Below, in pieces: positions 63,846-64,000 of a stretch of 64,000 nucleotides of DNA (position 1 is its first letter; every line of letters starts with the position of its first letter). The notes beneath the pieces were generated by a model that saw nothing but the letters and a program-made list of their open reading frames with translations, searched no databases and was not told the origin of the DNA. The stretch spans positions 3,720,001 to 3,784,000 of the forward strand of contig NZ_CP090446.1 of NCBI RefSeq assembly GCF_021442025.1. The letters are read 5' to 3'. The position numbers and the translations under genes are program-made. This DNA is from Sphingobacterium sp. SRCM116780 (lineage in GTDB: Bacteria; Bacteroidota; Bacteroidia; Sphingobacteriales; Sphingobacteriaceae).

Positions 63846-64000
63846 TTAATTTCTAATGAATGGATTTGTCACTTTCTCAAAACCTATCGTTGTCGTGGGG
63901 CCATGTCCAGGATAAACAGTTACCTCATCAGGAAGTGTATAAATCTTTTCTTTGATATTTTTTAATAATAAATCATGATTACCACCTGGTAGATCTGTTC
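63846..64000 (-). CDS. MBL-fold metallohydrolase, C-terminal end (5' end outside window)
   Basis: The frame open to the window edge reads TDLPGGNHDLLLKNIKEKIY followed by TLPDEVTVYPGHGPTTTIGF and EKVTNPFIRN, then a stop. PGHGPTTTIGFEK is the C-terminal signature of glyoxalase II-like metallo-beta-lactamase fold proteins, with the metal-binding His. Only about 50 residues are visible. It lies five bases upstream of the FtsX-like gene. Confidence 0.9.
   Translation of the reverse strand, partial: TDLPGGNHDLLLKNIKEKIYTLPDEVTVYPGHGPTTTIGFEKVTNPFIRN

Overview
The window comes from a member of the Bacteroidota, most likely a Sphingobacterium or close relative in the Sphingobacteriaceae. Evidence: the 16S rRNA 5' region, AT-rich intergenic DNA, -7 promoter boxes of the TAnnTTTG type, many TonB-dependent receptors with N-terminal carboxypeptidase-regulatory-like domains, Bacteroidota-specific families (DUF3078-type barrels, an Rpb6-like omega subunit, a bamD-rpoZ-coaBC cluster), and many signal peptides ending in AQ. 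The genus call is from recognition, not from a search.

Layout. 1-9966: folE end, an O-methyltransferase, two GH73-like glucosaminidases, a regulatory-like-domain protein, a DUF3078-type barrel, an amidase, then (minus strand) a sodium:solute symporter with two small membrane proteins and a large PIG-L deacetylase. 9967-12371: a nested inverted-repeat element, a peroxiredoxin/thioredoxin cluster, tRNA-Tyr and tRNA-Arg. 12932-23616: a complete urease locus (ureABC, a barrel protein, ureEFGD, a UreH-type nickel permease, a urea channel, a TonB receptor, an AraC regulator) beside the two tRNAs. 24796-29244: an MFS transporter, then the most unusual locus of the window: a TnpB/Cas12-like protein that stops before the third RuvC motif, preceded by four ~182-bp units, each with a conserved hairpin followed by an ATG-AAY start, then a second repeat family and an XRE regulator. 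29379-34038: a TonB receptor, a TPR protein and a LytS/LytTR two-component pair. 34273-46057: tRNA-Lys and housekeeping genes (HAD phosphatase, HU, RNase G, MiaA, Gfo/Idh oxidoreductase, peptide deformylase and others). 46058-52597: one rRNA operon, 16S-tRNA-Ile-tRNA-Ala-23S-5S-5S. 52736-64000: an RND efflux operon, coaBC-rpoZ-bamD, a NifU-like protein, a LolC/E-type permease and an MBL-fold end.

How parts work together. The urease genes form a closed acquisition scheme: an outer-membrane receptor (possibly for nickel chelates), an inner-membrane nickel permease, a urea channel, the three structural subunits and four maturation proteins. AhpC, thioredoxin and a small partner form a peroxide-defence unit. 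The TnpB-like locus looks like a domesticated RNA-guided protein that can bind but not cut: no transposase is present, the catalytic residues look absent or displaced, and repeated structured leaders could be its RNA. Function and target of this locus are inferences. No computations or database searches were run; all family calls come from reading motifs.
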